This document shows, piece after piece, positions 42,245 through 51,210 of a stretch of 64,000 nt of DNA. Location of the stretch: the NCBI GenBank assembly GCA_030824965.1, contig JAPJQV010000004.1, forward strand, positions 90,013 through 154,012, in the 5' to 3' direction. Both the position numbers and the translations under genes were made by a program. This stretch comes from Micavibrio sp. (GTDB taxonomy: Bacteria > Pseudomonadota > Alphaproteobacteria > Micavibrionales > Micavibrionaceae). Below the pieces are notes generated by a model. The model had not been told where the DNA came from and ran no database searches. It saw only the letters and a list, made by a program, of their open reading frames with translations. Positions within the stretch are counted from its first letter, which is position 1. Each line of letters begins with the position of its first letter.

Positions 42245-43597
42245 TTAATTAATTCTCAAACGGCTGATAAAAAATCCGTCCATTCCACCAAGATTAGATA
42301 AATGTGACGGGAAAATCCTGACATCGCCATATTGTGTCAAAATATCGCCATAGCCTCCAATTTCATTTGGCTGAATCGGCAATCTTTGCGCCCTGCCTGA
42401 TTGGACTACTCTATCAATCTGGTATTCACCCTCTTCTTTTTGTAAACTGCATGTACAGTAAACGAGAATTCCACCGGGATTCATCATGGAAAGAGCGTTA
42501 TCCAAAAGGCGAGCCTGCAGATCGGCAAGCGTCGCAATATCGTTGTAATTTTTTAGCCACGGTACATCAGGATTTCGGCGGATTGTCCCGGTCGCCGTAC
42601 ATGGTGCATCCAGTAATATATAATCCGCAGCTTCCCTTGGACGCCAGACGGAAGCATCTGCGATTTCTGTACGCACATTATCTGCAAGTTGCAGCCGCTT
42701 CATATTTTCGGCCAGCCTTGTTACACGCTTGGCGCTTCGATCGACTGCAACAACTTTCGCACCTTGCGCCGCCAGTTGCGATGTTTTGCCGCCCGGCGCG
42801 GCGCAGAGATCGTAAACGGTCTTGTCTTTAATCGGCCCGAAAAGCTTTGCAGGCAAAGCCGCAGACGCATCCTGCACCCACCACATGCCTTCTTCAAAAC
42901 CGGGCATTTCAGTGATGGCTTTCGGGCTAACGATGCGTAGCGTGCCGGTAGGCAAGATATTGGCCTGTAATGTTTCCGCCCATTGCGCTGCTAATTCAGG
43001 ACGCTTTAATGTAACATCGAGCGGCGGTTCCATCATGTTGGCCGTTGCAATATCAACAGCGCCTTTTAAGCCGAAATCATTAATCCATATTTTAAGCAGC
43101 CAGTCAGGCGTGTTGAGACGGGCAACATCCTGTCTTGTTGTCCAATCGCGTCCTTCATTGGCTATTTTACGAAGGATCGCGTTGATAAAACCCTTCATCC
43201 GGGTATGACCTTCAGCCTCTACAAGCTGAACGCTTGTATTTACCGCTGCATGGTCGGGCACATGCATAAAAATAAGCTGGGCTACGCCCATGCGCATAAT
43301 GTATTCCAATACCGGCGGATTAAGGGGCTGATCAGGCCGGCTCAAGCTTCTACGAATCAAATCGTCAATCTGACCCAAACGACGAATAACCGTGGTCACA
43401 AGCATCTTAACAAATGCACGATCACGGACGTTTAATGCGTTGAAATCGGCGCTTTCGTCGATAGCCTGATCTAGATTATGTTTTTTCTGAAAAATGGTTT
43501 GCAATAACTTAAGGGCAACTTTTCGGGCCGCCAGCATTTCCGCCGGAGGAATGGGATCGTAAAGATCCGATTGGTTCAAATGTTCTGGCGATGTCAT
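42245..43597 (-). CDS. rsmB: 16S rRNA m5C methyltransferase, RsmB type
   Basis: The 450-residue protein has an N-terminal NusB-like RNA-binding domain (ARKVALKLLQTIFQKKHNLDQAID, VRDRAFVKMLVTTVIRRLGQIDDLI). The C-terminal SAM-dependent methyltransferase has AAPGGKTSQLA, ADYILLDAPCTATGTIRRNPDV (first catalytic Cys) and LVYCTCSLQKEEGE (second Cys). RsmB methylates a cytosine in 16S rRNA; the exact position here is taken from the E. coli family. It stands between an unknown convergent gene and htpX. Confidence 0.92.
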   Translation of the reverse strand: MTSPEHLNQSDLYDPIPPAEMLAARKVALKLLQTIFQKKHNLDQAIDESADFNALNVRDRAFVKMLVTTVIRRLGQIDDLIRRSLSRPDQPLNPPVLEYIMRMGVAQLIFMHVPDHAAVNTSVQLVEAEGHTRMKGFINAILRKIANEGRDWTTRQDVARLNTPDWLLKIWINDFGLKGAVDIATANMMEPPLDVTLKRPELAAQWAETLQANILPTGTLRIVSPKAITEMPGFEEGMWWVQDASAALPAKLFGPIKDKTVYDLCAAPGGKTSQLAAQGAKVVAVDRSAKRVTRLAENMKRLQLADNVRTEIADASVWRPREAADYILLDAPCTATGTIRRNPDVPWLKNYNDIATLADLQARLLDNALSMMNPGGILVYCTCSLQKEEGEYQIDRVVQSGRAQRLPIQPNEIGGYGDILTQYGDVRIFPSHLSNLGGMDGFFISRLRIN

Positions 43598-43666
43598 AAT
43601 GTAAAAAGTGCTGCCCTAATGTTCTTAACCTTTTACCTTGCTATGGTAAAACAGGCAATAGCGTAA

Positions 43667-44605
43667 TTAAACCCATGGGTTTTTCGATTTACTGTCAAAA
43701 TTGGAACCGAAATTTTTGAGCGGATCACCGAACACATCATCATGAAGATCTTGAGTTCGCATAAATTTACCAGTGCCATCCATTTCTAAAAGCCTGCGAA
43801 TTCGTTCTTCGGTTTTAGGGTGGGTTGAAAAAAGACCGTCAACACTACGCAAATGCAACGGATTAATAATAAACATATGCGCACTTGCCGGATTGGCTTC
43901 CGCTTTCATATTGTCGATCAGTTTAGCATCGTTGGAAATTGCCGCCAACGCACTCGCCAGCGATCTTGGTTTACCTGAAATCTCAGCTCCCAACTTGTCA
44001 GCCTCATATTCGCGTGCCCGGGAGATTGCCATCTGTACAATCATCGCTGCCAAAGGCGCCAATATAACTACGGCCAGCGTTGCCAGCGGATTCGACCTTT
44101 CCCGATTACCGCCGAAAAACATGCCAAATTGAGACAACATGGAAATCGCTCCGGCGAAAGTCGCGGTCATCGTCATGATCAGTGTATCACGATGCTTAAT
44201 GTGAGCCAATTCATGCGCAATAACGCCCTCAATCTCATCAGATTTCAAGCGGCTAATGAGCCCTGTATTTACGGCCACTGCCGCGTTTTCAGGATTGCGG
44301 CCAGTCGCAAATGCATTGGGCTGATCGCTCTCGATGAGATAAACTTTAGGCATTGGTAAAGCTGCATTTCGCGCCAGTCTCTCTACCATCGTATAGAGCT
44401 GCGGCGCTTCTGATGGCCCGATAAGTTTCGCCCCGTAATGACGCAAGACCGCCTTATCTGAATTATACCAAGCCCATAAATTCATCCCGCCAGCCGCAAA
44501 CAGCGCAACCATCATGCCTTGTTGACCGCCGATCAAAGAGCCAATGCCCATGACCAGCGCCGTCATCCCAGCCATTAAAATCGCGGTTTTTAAGTAGCCG
44601 TTCAT
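43667..44605 (-). CDS. htpX: membrane zinc metalloprotease HtpX
   Basis: HtpX (312 residues) is an M48 family inner-membrane protease that clears damaged membrane proteins. The start at 44605 gives MNGYLKTAILMAGMTALVMG, preceded by GGAG and overlapping the chorismate mutase stop by four bases. The zinc motif HELAH is at residues 131-135, and the third ligand region AREYEADKLGAEISG follows. Two N-terminal and two internal hydrophobic helices are visible. The C-terminal part (STHPKTEERIRRLLEMD) is also standard. Confidence 0.95.
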   Translation of the reverse strand: MNGYLKTAILMAGMTALVMGIGSLIGGQQGMMVALFAAGGMNLWAWYNSDKAVLRHYGAKLIGPSEAPQLYTMVERLARNAALPMPKVYLIESDQPNAFATGRNPENAAVAVNTGLISRLKSDEIEGVIAHELAHIKHRDTLIMTMTATFAGAISMLSQFGMFFGGNRERSNPLATLAVVILAPLAAMIVQMAISRAREYEADKLGAEISGKPRSLASALAAISNDAKLIDNMKAEANPASAHMFIINPLHLRSVDGLFSTHPKTEERIRRLLEMDGTGKFMRTQDLHDDVFGDPLKNFGSNFDSKSKNPWV

Positions 44606-44883
44606 GCAATCTCCGTATGATCTTCCATGATTTTTTGTTCTAGACCGCAAGAAATCGTCACCATAAGCGTGTAAATTTCACGCACCTCATTTTCGTGAGA
44701 ACCGGCACGTAATCCGGCGCGGTCTATGACCTCTCGTACCCGGTCTTCCAAAATCGCCGGAATGTTTTCTTGCGCTTTTAGTGCTCCCACTTCATGAATG
44801 ATGTCGAAACGTTGCTTTAATAAATCGACGATTTTATCGTCAAGATTATCTATTTTAGTCCGATAAGGCTTTAAAACTTCCAT
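44602..44883 (-). CDS. chorismate mutase, AroQ class
   Basis: A 93-residue all-helical enzyme converting chorismate to prephenate, the branch point to phenylalanine and tyrosine. The family N-terminus YRTKIDNLDDKIVDLLKQRFDIIHEVGALKAQ, the second helix with PAILEDRVREVIDRA, and a final helix are visible, matching the stand-alone AroQ fold. No dehydratase domain is attached. Its stop overlaps the htpX start (ATGA), an odd pairing of functions explained simply by shared transcription. Confidence 0.9.
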   Translation of the reverse strand: MEVLKPYRTKIDNLDDKIVDLLKQRFDIIHEVGALKAQENIPAILEDRVREVIDRAGLRAGSHENEVREIYTLMVTISCGLEQKIMEDHTEIA

Positions 44884-45027
44884 AAGACAAGAAATATGAA
44901 CTTAAGTCCTTGAAGTCCAGCCCTTTTAGTCTTCGCAAATGCAAGAAAAAACTGGCTTTTTCGTAGGTTTTCCTGTATCTCTCCGGCGAATTTAAACGCC
45001 GAAAAGCCCGAACATAGATAGATAAAC

Positions 45028-46857
45028 ATGACTCAAGCTAAAAACATAAGAAACCTTGCCATTATTGCGCACGTCGACCATGGCAAAACGACCTTGATCG
45101 ACCAGATTTTGAAACAGGCCGGATCCTTCCGCGACAACCAGCAAGTCGCCGAGCGCGTTATGGACTCCAACGACCTAGAAAAAGAACGCGGCATTACGAT
45201 TATGGCGAAATGCACCTCCGTTCTCTGGGACGGCATGCGCGTCAACATCATCGACACGCCCGGACACGCGGATTTCGGCGGTGAAGTCGAGCGTATTCTT
45301 TCCATGTGCGACGGCGTGATCCTTCTTTGCGATGCCGCCGAAGGCCCTCTGCCGCAAACCAAATTCGTGCTTGGCAAAGCCTTGAAGCGCGGCATCCGCC
45401 CGATCGTTCTGATCAACAAGATCGACCGTAGCGATGCTCGTCCTGATGAAGTCCTGAACGAAGTCTTCGATCTCTTCGCCGCCCTTGACGCAACCGACGA
45501 GCAACTCGACTTCCCTGTCCTCTATGCTTCGGGCCGCGACGGCTGGGCAGCAGACAGCCTGACGGCGCCGCGTGAAAACCTTCACCCGCTCCTCGACCTG
45601 ATGGTCAAGCACATCCCTGAACCGGCGGGCGATCCTGATGCGCCTTTTGCTTTCCTTGCCACCCTCTTGGAAGCCGATCCGTTCCTGGGCCGTATGCTGA
45701 CAGGTAAAGTTTATCAAGGCACAGGCAAGATTAACCAGAACGTCCATGCCCTGAACCTGAAAGGCGAAGTCGTCGAGCGTTTCCGCCTGACCAAGCTTAT
45801 GGCGTTTGACGGCATCAAGCGCGTGCCCGTCGATACCGTAAAACCGGGCGATATTATCTCTATCGCTGGTATGTCCGATACTTCCGTGGCCGATACGATT
45901 GCCGATACGTCTGTTACCACACCGCTTGAATCAACTCCGATCGATCCGCCAACCATGTCGATCACGATCACGGTGAATGATTCCCCATACGCCGGAACCG
46001 AAGGCAAGAAATTGACCTCGACGATGATCCGCGACCGCTTGATGGCGGAATCCGAAACCAATATCGCGATTCAGGTTACCGAATCCTCAGGCCGCGATTC
46101 CTTCCAGGTTGCCGGACGCGGCGAACTTCAGCTTGGCGTTTTGATCGAAACCATGCGCCGCGAGGGTTTCGAATTATCCGTCTCCCGCCCGCGCGTCGTC
46201 ATGAAGGAAGAAAACGGCGAAACGCTCGAACCATACGAAGAAATCATCGTCGATGTGGATGACAGTTACACAGGTGCCGTTATTGAGAAAATGACCGACC
46301 GCAAGGCGGAACTTGTCGACATGCGCCCATCCGGCGCCGGCAAGACCCGTATCATCTTCAAAGGGCCTTCCCGCGGCCTGATTGGCTATCAGTCCCAGTT
46401 CCTAACCGATACGCGCGGAACCGGCTTGATGAACCGCTTGTTCGATTCTTACGGTCCGTATAAAGGCGACCTTGCAGGACGCCGCAACGGCGCCTTGATC
46501 TCCACCGATAAAGGGGAAGCTGTCGCTTACGCCATCTTCAACCTGCAGGATCGCGGCCAGATGTTCATCGGCTCCGGAGACAAGGTTTACCAGGGCATGA
46601 TCGTCGGCGAACATAACCGCGAAAACGATCTCGATATCAACGTCCTAAAAGCCAAGCAATTATCGAACGTTCGCGCCGCCGGTAAAGACGATGCGCTCAT
46701 TCTGACACCGCCGCGAAAAATGTCGCTGGAAGACATGATCGCTTACATCAACGATGATGAGCTTTTGGAAGTCACGCCGAAGTCGATGCGTCTTCGCAAG
46801 AAATTCCTGACGCCTACAGAGCGCGAGATCGCGAAGAAAAAAGCGAAAGCGTCATAA
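45028..46857 (+). CDS. typA: translational GTPase TypA/BipA
   Basis: The 609-residue GTPase resembles EF-G and helps 50S assembly and stress adaptation. G1 AHVDHGKTT is at residues 14-22, the switch II region DTPGHADFGGEVERI follows, and the specificity motif NKIDRSDARPDEV is present. The EF-G-like domains III and V and the BipA-specific C-terminal domain (RKMSLEDMIAYINDDELLEVTPKSMRLRKKFL) are complete. It has its own terminator at 46892-46919. Codon use is GC-rich in third positions compared with genes at 24-27 kb, as expected for a well-expressed gene. Confidence 0.97.
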   Translation: MTQAKNIRNLAIIAHVDHGKTTLIDQILKQAGSFRDNQQVAERVMDSNDLEKERGITIMAKCTSVLWDGMRVNIIDTPGHADFGGEVERILSMCDGVILLCDAAEGPLPQTKFVLGKALKRGIRPIVLINKIDRSDARPDEVLNEVFDLFAALDATDEQLDFPVLYASGRDGWAADSLTAPRENLHPLLDLMVKHIPEPAGDPDAPFAFLATLLEADPFLGRMLTGKVYQGTGKINQNVHALNLKGEVVERFRLTKLMAFDGIKRVPVDTVKPGDIISIAGMSDTSVADTIADTSVTTPLESTPIDPPTMSITITVNDSPYAGTEGKKLTSTMIRDRLMAESETNIAIQVTESSGRDSFQVAGRGELQLGVLIETMRREGFELSVSRPRVVMKEENGETLEPYEEIIVDVDDSYTGAVIEKMTDRKAELVDMRPSGAGKTRIIFKGPSRGLIGYQSQFLTDTRGTGLMNRLFDSYGPYKGDLAGRRNGALISTDKGEAVAYAIFNLQDRGQMFIGSGDKVYQGMIVGEHNRENDLDINVLKAKQLSNVRAAGKDDALILTPPRKMSLEDMIAYINDDELLEVTPKSMRLRKKFLTPTEREIAKKKAKAS

Positions 46858-46891
46858 TGATCTAATATCTCCTTGCGCAGGCAGGGATCGC

Positions 46892-46919
46892 AAAAACCCC
46901 GCTTCGGCGGGGTTTTTTA
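46892..46919 (+). terminator. Rho-independent terminator of typA
   Basis: AAAAACCCCGC (46892-46902) and GCGGGGTTTTT (46907-46917) form a perfect stem around a TTCG tetraloop, followed by TT. It lies 35 bases past the typA stop. Confidence 0.95.
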
Positions 46920-47018
46920 ATAGCTTACTGCGAAATTTTCTTTCTATTCTTTGCTGACGGTAAATTTTTTCTTCTAATTTTTGCACGTTTTGAATACCTT
47001 GATTAAAGAGGTTTCAAA

Positions 47019-47300
47019 ATGAGTTTAGTTTCCACATTCAAGATATCTGCCGATGACATGCATATCACTTCAGCCATGATCGAGGCCGTGCGTTCACAAA
47101 ATATTCGTTATGAAATTCCGGCTCCGAACGCTTTTACCGTATCGGCCAAGGATATGCACGAGCATAAAGTTTTTGACCTGATCGACCAGTTTCGCGTTGA
47201 TTCAGATATAACTCTGACACATGTCGACCAAGCGGGGAAGGATATCGAAGGTTTCGACTTCCGGAAATGCGTTGTCGAGCCGCGCATGCCCGCATTCTAA
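47019..47300 (+). CDS. hypothetical protein with internal duplication, 93 residues
   Basis: A small soluble protein, MSLVSTFKISADDMHITSAM onward. Two similar segments can be aligned by eye: FKISADDMHITSAMIEAVRSQ and FTVSAKDMHEHKVFDLIDQF, each a strand followed by a helix with a conserved xSAxDMH core, suggesting a duplicated beta-alpha unit. One Cys near the end. AGAGG lies about ten bases before the ATG. No family is recognised. It is isolated between typA and the alpha-glucosidase gene, about 100 bases from the latter. Confidence 0.6.
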   Translation: MSLVSTFKISADDMHITSAMIEAVRSQNIRYEIPAPNAFTVSAKDMHEHKVFDLIDQFRVDSDITLTHVDQAGKDIEGFDFRKCVVEPRMPAF

Positions 47301-47401
47301 AACTGGACTTTTTTCCAGATAATGCGTTTTTTGCTGCCGCTTGCTTGCCATTGACATTTTACGTTTCCGCCTGAATCTTAATCAGGATTGGAATTAAGGT
47401 C

Positions 47402-49063
47402 ATGGCAAAAAAGCAGAAAACTCTGGAAAATTACGACTGGCGCAAAGGCGGGATTATCTATCAGGTCTATCCGCGCAGCTTCAAGTCCAGCGGAAACTCC
47501 GATACCGGTGACCTGAAAGGCATCACGGAAAAGCTGTCCTATATCAAGTCGCTCGGCGCCGACGCGATCTGGCTCTCGCCTTTTTTCAAATCGCCGATGA
47601 AAGATTACGGTTACGATGTCTCGGATTATTGCGATGTCGATCCGCTTTTCGGTGATTTAAAGGACTTCGATAACCTGCTTAAAAAAGCGCATAAAATGGG
47701 CATTAAGATTATCGTCGATATGATCATGTGCCATACATCCGACCAGCATGACTGGTTTTTAGAGAGCCGCTCCTCGCGCGATAATTCCAAGGCCGACTGG
47801 TATGTCTGGGCGGATCCGAAAAAAGACGGTTCGCCGCCGAATAACTGGCAGGGAATTTTCGGCGGGCCTTCATGGACTTATGCCATAGAACGCGGCCAGT
47901 ATTACTTTCATAATTTCCTGAAAGAACAGCCCCATGTAAATCTCCACAACCCCGAGGCGCGCCAGGCGGTTCTCGACGCAACGCGCTTCTGGCTTGATCG
48001 CGGCGTGGACGGCGTGCGCCTGGATGCCGCCGCGCATTATTTCTATGATCCCAAACTGCGCGACAATCCGCCCAACGGCGCTTTTATCGGCATGGATTTA
48101 AGCATGTATAACGCGACTCCCTACATGATGCAGCTTCATGTCAATGACACTTCTGAAAAGCACAGCCTTCAATTCGTCGAAGAAGTCCGCGGCCTTTTAG
48201 ACGCCTATGAAGACCGTATCGCCATCGGCGAACTGGGCGGGCAGGAAGGCTTGAAAATGTCGGCCCTTTATACGCGTGGGGAAAGGAGGTTGCATACCGC
48301 CTATAATTTCGATTTGATTTCCGGGGACAAGCCTTCGGCCAAACGTATACAGGATTCCCTTAACGGTTTTGAAAGACATGCTAAAGGTGAAAGCTGGCCG
48401 TCCTGGGCGTTTTCCAATCATGACTCGATCCGCGCTGCCAGCAGATGGCATTACGATAAAAACGGTTTCCATCATGATCCGGACTTATCAAAATGCCTGA
48501 ATGCCGTTCTTCTTTGCCTGCGCGGCAATATCTTTATCTATCAGGGTGAGGAGCTGGGCCTGCCGGAAACTGAGATTCCCTTTGACCTTCTTCAGGATCC
48601 GTTCGGCAAGACGATATGGCCTAAGCCGGGCCGCGACGGATGCCGTACGCCCATGCCATGGGTCGGCAAGGATAAGAATGCTGGCTTCACATCAGGCAAA
48701 AAAACATGGCTGCCGGTCAGCACCGTCCATAAAAAACTCGCTGTCGATATTCAGGAAAAAGCCAAGGACTCGACGCTTAATTTCACACGGTCTGTCGCCA
48801 GATGGCGAAAGCAAAATCCGGCGCTTCTAACCGGCGACATCGAATTTCTAAAGACGCCGAATGATCAGGTTCTCGCCTTTACCCGCGGGGGCGAAATGCT
48901 TTGTATCTTCAACATGTCGGCGGAGCCGGCGCAGATGAAACTACCCAAGCAGTTTTCAGGCAAAACAAGAAATTTCGACGCCAGAAAGCTCAATGCACAT
49001 GTGGAAAACGGGGTGATTTACCTTCCGGCATACGCGGTATTTTCGGTGGCCAAATTATCCTGA
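47402..49063 (+). CDS. alpha-glucosidase, GH13 family
   Basis: A 553-residue cytoplasmic enzyme (no signal peptide) hydrolyses or transfers alpha-glucosyl residues from short glucans or maltose-like sugars. The GH13 elements are in order: GIIYQVYPRSF, the DYGYDVSDY segment, nucleophile Asp208 in GVDGVRLDAA, acid/base Glu277 in RIAIGELGG and the third Asp341 in FSNHDSIR. The C-terminal beta domain (LAFTRGGEMLCIFNMS) is present. It matches the oligo-1,6-glucosidase/alpha-glucosidase subfamily; substrate linkage cannot be read. No transporter or regulator gene is adjacent. Confidence 0.92.
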   Translation: MAKKQKTLENYDWRKGGIIYQVYPRSFKSSGNSDTGDLKGITEKLSYIKSLGADAIWLSPFFKSPMKDYGYDVSDYCDVDPLFGDLKDFDNLLKKAHKMGIKIIVDMIMCHTSDQHDWFLESRSSRDNSKADWYVWADPKKDGSPPNNWQGIFGGPSWTYAIERGQYYFHNFLKEQPHVNLHNPEARQAVLDATRFWLDRGVDGVRLDAAAHYFYDPKLRDNPPNGAFIGMDLSMYNATPYMMQLHVNDTSEKHSLQFVEEVRGLLDAYEDRIAIGELGGQEGLKMSALYTRGERRLHTAYNFDLISGDKPSAKRIQDSLNGFERHAKGESWPSWAFSNHDSIRAASRWHYDKNGFHHDPDLSKCLNAVLLCLRGNIFIYQGEELGLPETEIPFDLLQDPFGKTIWPKPGRDGCRTPMPWVGKDKNAGFTSGKKTWLPVSTVHKKLAVDIQEKAKDSTLNFTRSVARWRKQNPALLTGDIEFLKTPNDQVLAFTRGGEMLCIFNMSAEPAQMKLPKQFSGKTRNFDARKLNAHVENGVIYLPAYAVFSVAKLS

Positions 49064-49122
49064 AAATCCCGGAACCTTTAGCCCGCAGAGTCGTTGGCTC
49101 CCCATAATCCAAGGAGTCTTAA

Positions 49123-49287
49123 ATGTTTTTCACCGCCCTCAAGCGCGCCGCGCCTGTTCCTTTTCACCTGATAGAAGAGGGTGAGGAAGAGGATAACGAA
49201 GGAAAATCATCAACCGCGATTCAGTTCGACAATTTTTGCCGGATCAATTCATTCTGCCGCCGCGATAGCAAGCGGACCGAACATTAA
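49123..49287 (+). CDS. small protein of 54 residues, unknown function
   Basis: ATG 49123 follows AAGGAG at a good distance. The product begins MFFTALKRAAPVPFHLIEEG, has an acidic middle (EGEEEDNEG) and a Lys/Arg-rich end with two cysteines (FCRINSFCRRDSKRTEH). No membrane segment. It lies 60 bases after the alpha-glucosidase gene, and its stop overlaps that of the convergent gene 49284-49757 by four bases. No homologue is recognised; the good ribosome-binding site and compact arrangement are the main support. Confidence 0.5.
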   Translation: MFFTALKRAAPVPFHLIEEGEEEDNEGKSSTAIQFDNFCRINSFCRRDSKRTEH

Positions 49288-49757
49288 TCGGGTTTTAAAC
49301 CTGTCATTCTATCCGCAAAGGACAAGGCGCTTTCAACCGTTTCCCGGATAAAATCCCGCAGCGCCGGATCGCCCTGAAGCTTGTTGAATAGTTCCGGCGA
49401 AACAGGAATATCGATTCTCAGGCTTACGGATTTCAGAAAATCGATTTTTACAGCCGGTAAATCCTGATTGCCTCTGAAAGGATTTTTAAGGGATTTTTCA
49501 AATTCAGCCTGTACCATCTTGGCCGCTTGCAAGACGTTTGCGGCTTCCGGAACGGAAAAAACCGTTGGCCGGTCGCTATCTCCCAATAAAAAGCGGCGAG
49601 CGGCGCTGCTGTCCATCTTACGATGGGTCACACTGTTTATGATTTGACCGATTTTGGCATAGGTGAAGCTTTTCCTGTCTTTATCGTGCAAGTCGACAAA
49701 GATAGAGCGCGCTTCTTGTGCCATAGCGGCCGCTTCGAATGACATAATTTTTGACAT
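49284..49757 (-). CDS. hypothetical protein, 157 residues
   Basis: A soluble, mainly helical protein. The N-terminal half contains TYAKIGQIINSVTHRKMDSSAARRFLLGDSDRPTVFSVPEA, which reads like a small helix-turn-helix or lambda-repressor-like DNA-binding segment, but the match is weak. The C-terminal half is a charged helical region (FDKLQGDP-type spacing, LRDFIRETVESALSFADRM). A start at residue 5 is also possible. It is upstream-adjacent to rimO's 3' end on the same strand, 30 bases apart. I do not assign a function. Confidence 0.6.
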   Translation of the reverse strand: MSKIMSFEAAAMAQEARSIFVDLHDKDRKSFTYAKIGQIINSVTHRKMDSSAARRFLLGDSDRPTVFSVPEAANVLQAAKMVQAEFEKSLKNPFRGNQDLPAVKIDFLKSVSLRIDIPVSPELFNKLQGDPALRDFIRETVESALSFADRMTGLKPD

Positions 49758-49787
49758 GCCACATATTATGAAATATTTTACAATATG

Positions 49788-51155
49788 TCAAATTAGCGTC
49801 GGCGTACCGTATAAATCGTAATCATCCGCGTCTTCGACTTTGATTTTGAGAAAATCGCCCGGTTTTACGTCCCTGCCGACATCTTTCAGATACACTGTTC
49901 CGTCGATCTCCGGTGCGTCGGCCTTGGACCGCGCATCCGCCCCGCCTTCTCCATCGACCTCATCGACAATCACTTGAATCGTCGTGCCGATTTTCGCCTC
50001 TTGCCGCTTCTCGGAAATCTGCCGCTGCACTTCCATGAAACGCTCGTAGCGTTCCTGCTGGACTTCAGGATCGATATGGTTTTCAAGCTCGTTGGATTTT
50101 GCGCCGGCAACAGGTTCGTATTTGAACGCTCCTGCCCGGTCGATCTCGGCTTCCTGCATCCACTCTAACAAATGCTCGAAATCGTCTTCCGTCTCGCCCG
50201 GAAAGCCGACGATAAAGGTTGAGCGAAGGGTCAGCTCGGGGCAAATGCTGCGCCAGTGCTTGATGCGCTCCAGCGTCTTAACCTGATTGCCCGGACGGCG
50301 CATGTCTTTCAAAACTTTGGGCGACGCATGCTGGAACGGGATATCCAGATAGGGAAGGATTTTGCCTTCGTTCATCAGCGGAATGACCTCATCGACATGG
50401 GGATAGGGATAAACGTAATGAAGCCGCACCCAAATCCCAAGCTCTCCCAAAGCCTCGCAAAGATCGTAAAATTTTGTCTTGCGGCGTTTGCCGCGCCATG
50501 GATATTCGGCGTATTTCGTGTCGATCCCGTAAGCGCTTGTATCCTGTGAAATGACTAAAAGCTCTTTGACGCCAGCCGCCGCCAGTTTCTCGGCTTCGAA
50601 CAATACATGATGGATAGGCCGCGATACCAGATCGCCGCGAAGGGACGGTATGATGCAAAATGTGCAGCGGTTATTGCAGCCTTCGGAAATCTTCAGATAG
50701 GCGTAATGACGGGGCGTTAGTTTCAGCCCCGCATCGGGCACCAGATCCATGAACGGATCATGTACAGGCGGCACCGCTTCATGCACATGGGTGACAACCT
50801 GTTCGTATTGCGCAGGTCCTGTCACCGCAAAGATGTTTGGGTATTTGGCGGTGATCTGCTCCGGCTCCGCGCCCATGCAGCCGGTGACGATCACGCGGCC
50901 ATTGTCTTTCATCGCTTTGCCGATAGCGGCGAGCGACTCTTCTTTCGCGCTGTCCAGAAATCCGCATGTATTCACTAAAACAACATCCGCGCCGTCATGC
51001 TTGTCGGTAAACTGATAGCCTTCTGACCGCAGCGTTGTCATGATGCGCTCGGAATCGACCAAAGCTTTCGGGCAGCCGAGCGACACGACGCCTATTTTTG
51101 GCGCGTGGATTTTTCTTGGCTTGGATTTATCCTGAATATCTATAAGCTCTGACAT
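49788..51155 (-). CDS. rimO: ribosomal protein S12 methylthiotransferase RimO
   Basis: RimO (455 residues) adds a methylthio group to an aspartate of ribosomal protein S12 using radical chemistry. The N-terminal UPF0004 domain has cysteines in VVSLGCPKALVDSE, LVNTCGFLDSA and VTGCMGAEPE for one iron-sulfur cluster. The radical SAM motif ISEGCNNRCTFCIIPSLRG binds the second. The C-terminal TRAM domain (GTIQVIVDEVDGEGGADAR) is complete. Length is normal. It is divergent from the antiporter gene with only about 55 bases between starts. Confidence 0.96.
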   Translation of the reverse strand: MSELIDIQDKSKPRKIHAPKIGVVSLGCPKALVDSERIMTTLRSEGYQFTDKHDGADVVLVNTCGFLDSAKEESLAAIGKAMKDNGRVIVTGCMGAEPEQITAKYPNIFAVTGPAQYEQVVTHVHEAVPPVHDPFMDLVPDAGLKLTPRHYAYLKISEGCNNRCTFCIIPSLRGDLVSRPIHHVLFEAEKLAAAGVKELLVISQDTSAYGIDTKYAEYPWRGKRRKTKFYDLCEALGELGIWVRLHYVYPYPHVDEVIPLMNEGKILPYLDIPFQHASPKVLKDMRRPGNQVKTLERIKHWRSICPELTLRSTFIVGFPGETEDDFEHLLEWMQEAEIDRAGAFKYEPVAGAKSNELENHIDPEVQQERYERFMEVQRQISEKRQEAKIGTTIQVIVDEVDGEGGADARSKADAPEIDGTVYLKDVGRDVKPGDFLKIKVEDADDYDLYGTPTLI

Positions 51156-51210
51156 GCGGGCTTTATATCAAAGAAAAAGCCAAAACCGCAATTAATAATA
51201 AGGATTGCAA

